Assembly (NCBI GenBank): GCA_045105235.1
Contig: JBGCDH010000087.1
Span: forward strand, 13,746 to 77,745
Reading direction: 5' to 3'
DNA from: GCA-2684655 sp045105235
Lineage (GTDB): Bacteria > Planctomycetota > UBA1135 > UBA2386
Length of the DNA: 64,000 nucleotides
Under the pieces are notes generated by a model. It did no database searches. It saw nothing but the letters and a program-made list of their open reading frames with translations, and was not told where the DNA came from. This document shows positions 27,775-36,505 of the stretch, in pieces. Made by a program: the position numbers and the translations under genes. Position 1 is the first letter of the stretch; each line of letters starts with the position of its first letter.

Positions 27775-29121
27775 TCAGGCCTGCAGGTAGCGACCGTCGA
27801 TCGGCAGCTGCTCGGCCAGGGCGTTGCGCGAGTCGACGACCAGGCGCGCGTGCTTGCCAATCAACGACCAGTCGATGGCCTTGTGGTTGGTCACGATGAG
27901 CACGCAGTCGGCCTCGCGCAGCACCTCTTCGCTCAGCGGCGTCGAGTGCATGCGGTATTCCATGTACTTGCGCATGCCGGCAAACAGCGGCACGTGCGGG
28001 TCGTGATAGCTGACGTCGGCGCCGTGCTCAAAGAGCTGCTTGATGATCTCGGCGGCGGGCGTCTCGCGCACGTCGTCGACGTCCGGCTTATAGGCCAAGC
28101 CGATGACCATCACCTTGGCACCGCGCATGGCGAGCCCAAGTTCGTTGAGACCTTCCATCGTGCGCTGCACGACGTAGTTCGGCATCGCGTTGTTGATCTC
28201 GCCGGCAAGCTCGATGAACCGGGTGTGGTGGCCAAACTCGCGCGCCTTCCACGTCAGGTAGAACGGATCGATGGGGATGCAGTGACCGCCGAGCCCTGGC
28301 CCAGGGTAGAACGCTTGGAAGCCGAACGGCTTGGTCTTCGCCGCGTCGACGACCTTCCAGATGTCGATGTCCATCGATGCCAGCACCGGCTTGAGCTCGT
28401 TGACGAGCGCGATGTTGACGCAGCGGTAGATGTTTTCGAGCAGCTTGGCAGCTTCGGCAATCTCCGCCGAATCGACCGGGACGACTTCCGCGATCGCCGC
28501 GCCATACAGGTCGGTAGCGAGCTTGCCGCTGGTGGCGTCGATGCCGCCGACGAGCTTCGGGATGGTCTGGGTTGAGTGATCCTGACGGCCCGGATCTTCG
28601 CGCTCGGGGCTATAGGCAACGAAGAAGTCTTCGCCCGGCTTGAGGCCCGTCTTGGCCAGGATCGGCAGGCAGTCGCCGCGGGTCGTGCCAGGGTAGGTCG
28701 TCGACTCGAGCGTGATCAGCTGGCCCTTGCGCAGAACCTTGGCGACCATCTCGGTCGAGCGCTCGATGTAGCTCATGTCCGGCTCGCCGTGGCCGCCCAG
28801 CGGCGTCGGGACGCACAGGATCACGACGTCGGCGTCGGCGAGCCGCGACGGATCGTTGGTCGCATCGAAGGCTTTCGACGTGGCCATTTCGGCGACAAAG
28901 TCGGTGCCGAGATGCTTCAGGTACGATTCGCCGCGCTTGAGCTGATCGATCTTGGCCTGCTCGACGTCGAATCCGAGCACGGGAAAGCCTGCTTTGAAGA
29001 ACGCGCGCAGGAGGGGGAGGCCGACGTATCCCAATCCAACAACGCCAATTGTGGCGGTGCGGGTGCGGATCTTCTCCTCGAGCTGGCGGGCGGGGGATGT
29101 CGCAGTCATGGGTTCAGTCAT
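27775..29121 (-). CDS. Nucleotide-sugar dehydrogenase (UDP-GlcNAc/UDP-glucose 6-dehydrogenase family)
   Basis: The ATG at 29121 has a good Shine-Dalgarno (GGAAGGA, 8 bases upstream) and yields 448 residues. The Rossmann motif IGVVGLGYVGLPLL lies near residue 25. The catalytic loop is GPGLGGHCIPIDPFYL, where the Cys is the thiohemiacetal nucleophile. The C-terminal UDP-binding domain includes VIGLAYKPDVDDVRETPA. It oxidises a UDP-sugar to the uronic acid using 2 NAD+, for capsule, exopolysaccharide or O-antigen precursors. The sequence looks closer to the WbpA/UDP-N-acetyl-sugar group than to UDP-glucose dehydrogenase, but substrate cannot be fixed by eye. No other polysaccharide genes are adjacent. 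Confidence 0.93.
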   Translation of the reverse strand: MTEPMTATSPARQLEEKIRTRTATIGVVGLGYVGLPLLRAFFKAGFPVLGFDVEQAKIDQLKRGESYLKHLGTDFVAEMATSKAFDATNDPSRLADADVVILCVPTPLGGHGEPDMSYIERSTEMVAKVLRKGQLITLESTTYPGTTRGDCLPILAKTGLKPGEDFFVAYSPEREDPGRQDHSTQTIPKLVGGIDATSGKLATDLYGAAIAEVVPVDSAEIAEAAKLLENIYRCVNIALVNELKPVLASMDIDIWKVVDAAKTKPFGFQAFYPGPGLGGHCIPIDPFYLTWKAREFGHHTRFIELAGEINNAMPNYVVQRTMEGLNELGLAMRGAKVMVIGLAYKPDVDDVRETPAAEIIKQLFEHGADVSYHDPHVPLFAGMRKYMEYRMHSTPLSEEVLREADCVLIVTNHKAIDWSLIGKHARLVVDSRNALAEQLPIDGRYLQA

Positions 29122-29250
29122 CAGGCTTATCCTTCCATCGGCATGGGGGCTAGTCCGGCCTGACATCGGACTGCGCCGGATTCTTGCCGGCGGGCTGTTG
29201 CCGGGGGCAGGGGTGGCGCCACGCCGGCAGCGGATCTGCGCTCGCGGCAC

Positions 29251-30516
29251 ATGCCAACAGCCTCATACGCTGCCGGGAGTCGGTGGTTTTTGGCCGGGGA
29301 GAATGCGGGCTTCGGGCGCGTTCCGCTCGGCGCCGTCTTGCTCACGGCGCTGTTCGCAACGTTGCCCAGCTGCGTCACCCAAGCGCTTTGGGGGCTGGAC
29401 GACAACGGCGACGACGATCGCTATCGGGTCGAACACGGCGGTACGCCCGCGCGGTTTCGAACCGAGTGGCTCGGCGAAGACATCGGGCACGACGAGGGCG
29501 AACTCGAAGTCGTGGGCGACGGCCTCTTGATGCGCGGAGCCGATGGCGAAGGACTATGGCGTCTGGTGCCTGGGCCAAGAGCGCCTGATGCGGTCGCGCT
29601 GCTGGGTTGTTGCGGAGCGCTGATCGAACGGGTGTCGGCCGAGATCGCATACGACTCGATTTGGTGTGATGGCGAGAGGTTTTCGGAGCGGACCCTCCTC
29701 GGCCTGAGCGTGTCGCTGCCGCGCGCCATGCTGGCGGCGGAGGTCGATCTCGCGGCGGTTCCTGGGCCGACGCGGGTGGCCCTGACGGAGTCGGCGGTCG
29801 ATCCGTTCCAGGCGATGGCTGCGAGCTGGTCGCCGCTGCGCGCGACGGCGGCGAGGCGGCTAACGCCAGCTGTGCTGCAGCGGATGCTGGCGCTCAGCGA
29901 AGAACCGACGGTGCTGTTTGCGACCTATGTTGATTCACAGCTCGCGCCGTTCGCGGCCGCGGCCGCGGCGGGCGGCGGCGGCGGCGGCGGCGAAGGGCGC
30001 GAGCGCCGGCTCGACGCGGCGATCGATACGTCGGCGGTCCTTGCCGAGCTGCAGCGTTCGCCGCTGCTCGTCCAGCTCCGCGTGGCCGGCCGTCGCAAGC
30101 TGTTTCGCATCGACATGGCGCGTGCCTGGATCTACACGATGCTGGCGCCGCAGGGCAGTCGTTTGATCCATCGCTCAAACTGGGATCTCGTGCCCGTGGC
30201 CAAGCGGTCCCGGGCCATTCCGCACCATGCGTCGCTTGGTGGTTCGCTTGGTGGCTCGCTTTGCGTGCCGGCAACGTGCCAGCGGAAGCAGCACATGTAT
30301 CGCTATGTCGAAATCAAGGCTGCGCGGCGCGGCGGGAGCGATTCCGACTTCTGGGGCCGGCTCGCGCTGACGCCGCTTACGCTCCTGATCGACTGCGCAC
30401 TGTCGCCGCTCTACGCATGCGGGAAGCTGCTATTCGACGAGGAAGACGATGAGGAGTGCGATCGGCCCGACACCGTGCACGATCCGGCCTGGCGCCGACG
30501 CGCGAAGCGTCGCTAG
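29251..30516 (+). CDS. Putative lipoprotein of unknown function
   Basis: The protein is 421 residues. A hydrophobic N-terminal stretch ends at LPSC (LLTALFATLPSC), a possible lipobox. The middle contains a Gly tract and acidic segments (GLDDNGDDD); a hydrophobic stretch near the C-terminus (LALTPLTLLIDCALSPLYACG) could be a second membrane contact and is reminiscent of YceK/YidQ-type lipoproteins. No catalytic motif is seen. It is divergent from the nucleotide-sugar dehydrogenase with about 130 bases between, and runs to 78 bases before the deacetylase-like start. Confidence 0.65.
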   Translation: MPTASYAAGSRWFLAGENAGFGRVPLGAVLLTALFATLPSCVTQALWGLDDNGDDDRYRVEHGGTPARFRTEWLGEDIGHDEGELEVVGDGLLMRGADGEGLWRLVPGPRAPDAVALLGCCGALIERVSAEIAYDSIWCDGERFSERTLLGLSVSLPRAMLAAEVDLAAVPGPTRVALTESAVDPFQAMAASWSPLRATAARRLTPAVLQRMLALSEEPTVLFATYVDSQLAPFAAAAAAGGGGGGGEGRERRLDAAIDTSAVLAELQRSPLLVQLRVAGRRKLFRIDMARAWIYTMLAPQGSRLIHRSNWDLVPVAKRSRAIPHHASLGGSLGGSLCVPATCQRKQHMYRYVEIKAARRGGSDSDFWGRLALTPLTLLIDCALSPLYACGKLLFDEEDDEECDRPDTVHDPAWRRRAKRR

Positions 30517-30593
30517 CACGCTCTCCTTGCATCCTGGGGGTTCGTTCCGCGAAAGTTGTCGACACACGTCGCGCGCTCGCGGCGCCGCAAGCC

Positions 30594-31502
30594 GTGCTCG
30601 TTTTCTACTCCGATCCCTTCACGTTTCCGCTGCCGCCCGAGCATCGCTTTCCGCTCGAGAAGTACCGGCTGCTCCGAGACCGCATCGCCGCCTGGCCGGC
30701 GAGCACGGGCGTCGAGCTGCAGCTTGCGCCGCGTGCCCTCGACGACGAACTGCGGCTGGTGCACACCGACGAATACCTCGACGCCTTTCGCGATGGCACA
30801 CTCGACCGCGATGCCGTGCGCCGGATCGGTTTTCCGTGGAGCCCCGAACTGGTCGAGAGATCGCTGCGCAGCTGCGGCGGCACGATCGCCGCGGCGCGTA
30901 TCGCGCTGCAGCAGGGACGGGCCGCCTATCTGGCCGGCGGCACGCACCATTCGCGTGCGGACCGGGGGGCCGGCTACTGCGTCTACAACGATTGTGCGGT
31001 GGCGGCGCGCGTGCTCCAGCGCGACCACGGTGTCGGCCGCGTGCTCGTCGTCGACACCGACGTGCACCAGGGCGATGGCACGGCGGCGGTGTTTGCCGAG
31101 GACGCGTCGGTGTTCACGTTTTCGATGCACGGCGACGAGAACTTCCCGTCGCAGAAAGCGCACAGCGATTTGGATATCGCGCTGCCGACCGGCACGGAAG
31201 ATGAGGCCTACCTCGGCGAGCTGCGCAGAGGCTTCGCCGATGCGTGGCGGCGGTCGCAGCCGGAGTTCGTATTTTATCTAAGCGGCGCCGATCCGTTTGT
31301 CGGCGACCGCCTCGGCAAGCTTTCGCTGAGCAAGCAGGGGCTGCGGCAGCGCGACGAGTTTGTGCTCGGCGAGCTGCGGCGTGCCGACGTGCCGCATGTC
31401 ACCGTGATGGGCGGCGGCTACGGCAAGAACGTGCACGACACCGTCGATGTCTACGAGGCGACGGTTGCGGCGACGGTTTCGGCGACGGATTTGACGAACT
31501 AG
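30594..31502 (+). CDS. Histone-deacetylase-family zinc amidohydrolase
   Basis: The start chosen is the GTG at 30594 (VLVFYSDPFTFPLPPEHRF), which gives 302 residues; the frame stays open upstream over the previous gene. HDAC landmarks are present: His pair in GGTHHS (118-119), YCVYNDCAVAA, zinc ligands Asp156 and His158 in DTDVHQGDGT, Asp233 in SGADP, and MGGGYGKNV. Bacterial members deacetylate small amines or protein lysines; this short form resembles the acetoin-utilisation/HDAC-like group. It ends 2 bases before the convergent sigma-factor gene. Confidence 0.9.
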   Translation: MLVFYSDPFTFPLPPEHRFPLEKYRLLRDRIAAWPASTGVELQLAPRALDDELRLVHTDEYLDAFRDGTLDRDAVRRIGFPWSPELVERSLRSCGGTIAAARIALQQGRAAYLAGGTHHSRADRGAGYCVYNDCAVAARVLQRDHGVGRVLVVDTDVHQGDGTAAVFAEDASVFTFSMHGDENFPSQKAHSDLDIALPTGTEDEAYLGELRRGFADAWRRSQPEFVFYLSGADPFVGDRLGKLSLSKQGLRQRDEFVLGELRRADVPHVTVMGGGYGKNVHDTVDVYEATVAATVSATDLTN

Positions 31503-31504
31503 GG

Positions 31505-32149
31505 CTACGACAGCGTCTTGCCAAAGCCGCGCACGCGCAGCTTCACGAGCAGCCGCGCCTGTGCGTCCTGAAACGCCTGCCGCGCGGTTTCATCCGACGA
31601 GTAGCCGAGGGCGTCGCGGATCTGCGGGAACGTTTTGTCTTCCAGCAACCGCAGCTCGAGCATGCGGCGCTGGCGTTCGGGTAGTTCTTGCAGGGCGTCG
31701 CGGACCAGGCCAGCGCGTTCGCCCAGCGATGCGGCCATCGTCGGCGTTTCCTCGCGGCCATCGGGTGCGGCCGCGACCGCTGAGATGCCCGACGTCGGCT
31801 CGGCGACCTTCTTACGATCGTCGCGGCGCGCCGCTTCGTGGAAGCGAACGGCGTCCAGCAGGCGGTGACGCACGAGCGTGCCGAGGTAGGCATAAAACTT
31901 CTCGGGGCCCGCAAACGACGTGTCGGTCAGGTCGCGCACCACGGCCGCCAGCACTTCGTGCACCACGTCATGCGTGCTAAACAGCGGCATGATCCAGCGG
32001 TGCCGCTTGCGAAAGTCCTGTTCGAGATCGCGGTGCACGAGGCGCTTGACCGGCGCATAGCAGTGCATCACCACCTGTTCGCAGGCGTCCGTGTCGCCGG
32101 CGGCTGCCGCCACAATGCGGGCGCTCAATTCCTCCCAGTTGCCTTCCAT
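31505..32149 (-). CDS. ECF-like RNA polymerase sigma factor
   Basis: From the ATG at 32149 (AGGAAG about 8 bases upstream) the protein is 214 residues. The first part has the sigma-2 pattern (FSTHDVVHEVLAAVVRDL and FYAYLGTLVRHRLLDAVRFH). The last part has sigma region 4 (LQELPERQRRMLELRLLEDK then FPQIRDALGYSSDETARQAF). This arrangement fits ECF sigma factors that accompany Ser/Thr kinases in Planctomycetota. It directs RNA polymerase to particular promoters. The kinase gene lies upstream on the same strand, separated by one secreted-protein gene, so kinase-dependent control is possible. Confidence 0.88.
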   Translation of the reverse strand: MEGNWEELSARIVAAAAGDTDACEQVVMHCYAPVKRLVHRDLEQDFRKRHRWIMPLFSTHDVVHEVLAAVVRDLTDTSFAGPEKFYAYLGTLVRHRLLDAVRFHEAARRDDRKKVAEPTSGISAVAAAPDGREETPTMAASLGERAGLVRDALQELPERQRRMLELRLLEDKTFPQIRDALGYSSDETARQAFQDAQARLLVKLRVRGFGKTLS

Positions 32150-32214
32150 CGCGCTGCTTCCTGTTTGCGTCTGCGTTGTTTGATTGAGAAGCCCTGGCCC
32201 ACGGTGGCCATCTG

Positions 32215-33684
32215 CTACAGGAAGATCTGCACGGGCCATGCTTCGCTCACGCCCTGGCTCCAGTCGTAGTGGAACCAGCGAATCGATAGGCGCGCGCTGC
32301 TCAACGAGAGCGCCGATGGAATGGCTAGCGACAGAGATTGCGGGTTGCCTGGGATCGGGTCGTTGGGGTTGCGTGCTGTTGGCAGCGCAATCATCACGGG
32401 GTTCCACAGGTCCACCGAGGTAAGAAGCGCAAACGACAGGCTCGGCGTGGGACCCGTTGCGTCCGGCCAGCCAACCATCCAGCTGTCGAAGAAGATCTGT
32501 CCGTTCTCGTAGCGACGGAAGGCGGATCCACTGATCTCCGGCGTCACGCCAAGGTAGGGGTTGCGCGGCGCGCCGCAGCTCGACCCAAAGTCGTCGGGAT
32601 TGCCTACGTTGAACGTTTCGAGATTCGGGTCCAGCGTGCACACGGCATCGACGTCGTCGTCGCCGCCCTTGCCGACGGACGAGCCGACCGTTGTGCCGTC
32701 TGTCTTCACTACCGGGATGGGCGTGGGCGTGCCGTCGGCGCCGAGCTGCAGGAACAGAAACTGGTCGCGCGCCGTGCCGACGACCGAGAACAGAATCTTC
32801 TCGTTGGGTTCATCGATGGCGAGCGCGTCGATGTCTTCAGCCGGATCGAGCCCGAGCTCTTCATAGCTGCGGAAGACGACAGGCGGCAGCCAGCCGACAG
32901 TCGTGGCCGCCGGGCGAACGACAAAGACCGTCGCGCCGCTGGGAGTCGTGCCGCCCCACCAGCTGGTCGGAACCAGATGCACCGTTGCGCTGCTGACCGT
33001 GAAGTAGAGCTTGGGCTGGCCGAGCAGCGAGCTCCAGTTTGGTTCGGTGGCGGCGAAGAATCCGGTGGGAATCGAAGCCTGGTCTAGGCCCAGCACGATC
33101 GGCTGGTCGATGCCGTCGACGTCGAGGCTGGCGGCGCCGGCGAGGCCGAGGTCCTGACGCGAATGGGAGCGTTCCACGCGGCCGACAACCTCAGGGGGCA
33201 GGCCGCTGCCCGGCAGCACGTACGAGAACAGGGCGGCACCGACGTCCCCTTCTATTGCTTGTTCGGCGATGCGCGACCCGGGCACACCCACCGCGCCGTC
33301 GCGCAGCGAAAACGACCAGATGCTCCATTCATGGGGATCGATATCGAGCACGCCTTCCGAGTCGATCAGCAAATCGTCGCGGCCGCTGCTGTAGTCGTCG
33401 AGATCCAGATCCGGCGACGCGCCGTAGGCCGTGACGATGCGGCGCAGGTCCGGTGCCAGCGCCTGATTTGGGCCGAACTGGACCGGAGGCGTTTGGCCAA
33501 ATCCGCTCGGGTGCACCAGAGTGGTGCCATCGTCCGCTCCTCCTGGGCTCGCGCCGTCGACGAGCACCGTCGTCGGCGCGCCAGCGAGCACGCCGCGCGA
33601 TTCGTTGTTTTGGGCGGCGGTCGCGGCGAGCAGCGAGGAGGCTGCCAGGACGACGAGAGTGGGGCGAATGGTTGGCTGGGCCAT
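32215..33684 (-). CDS. Secreted protein of unknown function
   Basis: The ATG at 33684 (MAQPTIRPTLVVLAASSLLAATAAQ) gives a clean signal peptide and 489 residues; longer upstream reading overlaps nothing but lacks a plausible start. The mature protein is rich in Gly, Asp, Pro and Ser with beta-type stretches (WSIWSFSLRDGAVG, VDAVCTLDPN, LSFALLTSVDLWNPV) and ends RLSIRWFHYDWSQG... as a last beta-rich segment. No known catalytic motif is seen. It lies between the sigma factor and the kinase gene, all on the minus strand with gaps of 60-65 bases, so an operon is plausible. Confidence 0.75.
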   Translation of the reverse strand: MAQPTIRPTLVVLAASSLLAATAAQNNESRGVLAGAPTTVLVDGASPGGADDGTTLVHPSGFGQTPPVQFGPNQALAPDLRRIVTAYGASPDLDLDDYSSGRDDLLIDSEGVLDIDPHEWSIWSFSLRDGAVGVPGSRIAEQAIEGDVGAALFSYVLPGSGLPPEVVGRVERSHSRQDLGLAGAASLDVDGIDQPIVLGLDQASIPTGFFAATEPNWSSLLGQPKLYFTVSSATVHLVPTSWWGGTTPSGATVFVVRPAATTVGWLPPVVFRSYEELGLDPAEDIDALAIDEPNEKILFSVVGTARDQFLFLQLGADGTPTPIPVVKTDGTTVGSSVGKGGDDDVDAVCTLDPNLETFNVGNPDDFGSSCGAPRNPYLGVTPEISGSAFRRYENGQIFFDSWMVGWPDATGPTPSLSFALLTSVDLWNPVMIALPTARNPNDPIPGNPQSLSLAIPSALSLSSARLSIRWFHYDWSQGVSEAWPVQIFL

Positions 33685-33748
33685 GGTGGCAGTAGCGTAG
33701 CCAACGCCGGCAACCCAAGGTGCAATCGCAAGAAAAGCGGCTTTGCGC

Positions 33749-36340
33749 CTACCGAAAGCGTGCCAAGGTGGCGTCGATTTCAGCATCCAGTTGCTGGCGG
33801 AGGATCTGGTCGTCGCCGGCGCGCTCGCGGGCCATGACGCGCAGCAGGATCTGGATCCAGCCGATCTCTTCTTCGGTGAGGTCGCGGTCCGGGACGAGAA
33901 ACGCCAGGTTCGCCAGGGTCCAGGCGCTGTCGGTGTTCCCGGCCATAGCCTGTGCAAACGGTAGAAAGCGCGTCTCGAGGGTTGGCGTAGCAAAGGCCTC
34001 TGCCATCGCGACCTGCTGCTGTGCCTTGGCGGTGCCCTTCAGCGTAAGCCACTTCCGCCAGCTGCTGGCGGCCAGCTTTGCCTGGGAGCGTGCTTGCTCC
34101 ATATCGACCGAGCGCAGGTGCATGGCCCGGTCGAAGTAGATGCTGCCGGTCAGTCGCGCGTTGTTGGCTGCGTGTCCGCCGTCGTCGGACAGGCCCATGA
34201 CGATTTCGAGCGCGGCATCAAACTGGCGGCGCTCGCGCAGCACCTGGGCGAGGATGTAGCGCGAGTTCCAGGCGAAGGGCCGCAGCCGCAGCGCTTCGCG
34301 CAGGTGGTGTTCGGCCTTGTCCAGCTCGTTGAGTCGCTTGTAGCAGTTGCCGAGGTTCTGGTGCGGGCCGTGTCGTTCGGGGCGCAGTTCCAGCGAGCGG
34401 TGCAGGGGCTCGAGCGCGTCCTGGTAGCGCCGTTGCAGAACAAGCGCCGTGCCCTGCATGGCCTGGGTGCGTGCTGTCGGGCCGCCGTAGATGGCCTCGA
34501 GCGCGACCGTCTCGTCGTAGAGTTCGCGCAGCCGCTGGCGTTTCTCTGCTTGCGTCTTGCCGGCGCCGGCCGTGACCGCACGCGACAGCAAACGCAGGTC
34601 TCGTGCCGGTAGGTATTCATCGGCGGCTTCGGCTAGCAGAGCGTCGGCGCGTTCTCCGTAGCCTTTGACGTGGCGGTTGCGCAGCTCGTGGAAACCCTGC
34701 ACGTAGCGTTCTTGTGCGGTTGCAGGCTGTGGCAAGCTCGCCACCGAGACGGCGAAAGCGCCGACCTTTCCGCGATCGCTCTCGGCGTACCGTGCCGCGA
34801 GCTGGCGAAAGTAGACGCTGTCGTTCTGCGTGGCGATCTGCTGCAGGTCGCGTGTCGCCTCGTCGCGTCGGTCGAGGTCGAAAAGCAAGCAGGCTCGCCA
34901 AAGCCGAACCGGTAGGTCGTCGGGATCGAGGGCGAGGATGGCGTCCAATTGGGCAATGGCCGCCTCGTGTTCGCCGTGCAGCTCTTTGAGGACGCGCTCG
35001 TCGGGCCAGCCTTCGATGGCGAGAACGCTCGGCAGCTTTCGGTAGAGGTCGTGCTTCTGCGCCGCGAAGGCTTCGGCGCGCTTCTCCATCAGGATCGGCA
35101 GTGCGATGCCCGCGACCAGCATCGCCAGGCCCACTGCGATGGCGGCGATGGGGCGCGCGGGCGAACGGCGCCAAGAACGCATGCGGCGTTGGATGGAAGA
35201 GAGCGGTCGGGCGCGAACCGGTGCGTGTCGCAAGAACGCATCGAGGTCGTCGGCCAGTTGCGCTGCGGTCGGATAGCGCCGGTCCGGATCGCGCTCCAGG
35301 CACTTCTCGACGATGGCGGCCAAGTCACGCGGCAAGTCGGGACGGACCTTGGCAATCGGAGTCGGGTCCTCGTTGGCGAGTGCTGCGAGCACGGCGGTCG
35401 CGTCGCCTTCGTACGGTGGGCGTCCGGCCAGCAGGTGATAGAGGGTCGCCCCGAGGCCGTAGATGTCGAGGGTCGGTTGTGCTGCTTGTTGGCCGCCGGC
35501 TGCCGCCGATACCTGTTCAGGGGGCATATACCACGGCGTGCCGAGCGTCGTTTGCGTTGCCGTTAGTCGCTCGTCGCTGTGGCGTGCTGCGATCCCGAAG
35601 TCGAGCAGCACCGGTCGGCCGGGTTTGGCGAGAAACACGTTGGATGGCTTTACGTCGCGGTGCACGAGCTGCTGCGCGTGCGCGGCTTCCAGGCCGTGCG
35701 CCAGCTCCATGCCCCAGCGAGCCACGAGGCGGGGCCAGTGGGACTCGGCTTGGCTGTGTGCCATGCGCTCTTGCACGACGGCGAGTGCTGTGGTCGTGGC
35801 ATCCACCTCGCCCGCGTCGCCGAGTGCGGATTCGCCCAGCAGGGATGCCAGGGTGCAGCCCGCCAGCAGCTCCATGACGAGGTAGTGGATTCCCTCGGGG
35901 GTGCGGCCGCGGTCGTAGACGGCGACGACGTTGGCGTGCTGGAGCGTCGCCAAGGCTTCTGCTTCGCGCTGGAAGCGCTGTTCTGCGGCCTCGTCGCGGA
36001 ACAGGCGCGCATCCAGAATCTTGACCGCCACTTCGCGACGAAGCTCTTTGTCGTCGGCGTGGTAGACGACGCCCATGGCGCCGCGGCCAAGGCATTCGGT
36101 TAGCTGGTAGCGGTCGGCGAGCAAGAGGCCGGCGAGAGGGTCTTCCCGCAGTGCTTCCTGCTGCAGGCCCGTCAGGGCATCGGTTAGACCGAGAACCTCG
36201 GCAAGCGGTCCCGCGAGGTGCGGGTGCTGCTTACACAATTCGTGTGGGTCAACGGTTTCGCCGCGATCCATGCACGCGAGTGCCTCGCGAACACATTCGA
36301 TCAGACGTTCTTGTTCGTCGGGGCTGCGAGAAAGCGTCAT
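33749..36340 (-). CDS. Transmembrane Ser/Thr protein kinase with TPR repeats (PknB-like)
   Basis: The protein is 863 residues. A short N-terminal region (1-75) is followed by a Hanks-type kinase domain with the glycine loop GRGAMGVVY (about 85-93), Lys107 in VAVKIL, HRDVKPSN (about 225), DFG (about 245) and GTPWYMPPEQV. After a juxtamembrane stretch comes one membrane segment (about 395-417, IAAIAVGLAMLVAGIALPIL). The outer part contains TPR-like helices (GPHQNLGNCYKRLNELDKAEHHLREAL, shown here only in part). The kinase is cytoplasmic and the TPR part extracytoplasmic. The catalytic residues are intact. The pairing with the ECF-like sigma factor downstream suggests a signalling pair. Confidence 0.95.
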   Translation of the reverse strand: MTLSRSPDEQERLIECVREALACMDRGETVDPHELCKQHPHLAGPLAEVLGLTDALTGLQQEALREDPLAGLLLADRYQLTECLGRGAMGVVYHADDKELRREVAVKILDARLFRDEAAEQRFQREAEALATLQHANVVAVYDRGRTPEGIHYLVMELLAGCTLASLLGESALGDAGEVDATTTALAVVQERMAHSQAESHWPRLVARWGMELAHGLEAAHAQQLVHRDVKPSNVFLAKPGRPVLLDFGIAARHSDERLTATQTTLGTPWYMPPEQVSAAAGGQQAAQPTLDIYGLGATLYHLLAGRPPYEGDATAVLAALANEDPTPIAKVRPDLPRDLAAIVEKCLERDPDRRYPTAAQLADDLDAFLRHAPVRARPLSSIQRRMRSWRRSPARPIAAIAVGLAMLVAGIALPILMEKRAEAFAAQKHDLYRKLPSVLAIEGWPDERVLKELHGEHEAAIAQLDAILALDPDDLPVRLWRACLLFDLDRRDEATRDLQQIATQNDSVYFRQLAARYAESDRGKVGAFAVSVASLPQPATAQERYVQGFHELRNRHVKGYGERADALLAEAADEYLPARDLRLLSRAVTAGAGKTQAEKRQRLRELYDETVALEAIYGGPTARTQAMQGTALVLQRRYQDALEPLHRSLELRPERHGPHQNLGNCYKRLNELDKAEHHLREALRLRPFAWNSRYILAQVLRERRQFDAALEIVMGLSDDGGHAANNARLTGSIYFDRAMHLRSVDMEQARSQAKLAASSWRKWLTLKGTAKAQQQVAMAEAFATPTLETRFLPFAQAMAGNTDSAWTLANLAFLVPDRDLTEEEIGWIQILLRVMARERAGDDQILRQQLDAEIDATLARFR

Positions 36341-36505
36341 GGTAGGTTGCCCATGCTACCTGCTTGATGGTCGTCTGGGGCTCCTGGGATTAAGCAGCGG
36401 GCTTCTTTGCGTCGATGGCGATCGGGTGGGGAGGCCTGTTGCCAGGCATCTGTTGGGGCGCATGCGCCGCTACTGCCGTTGCTGTCGGAGACTTGGAATT
36501 AGGGG

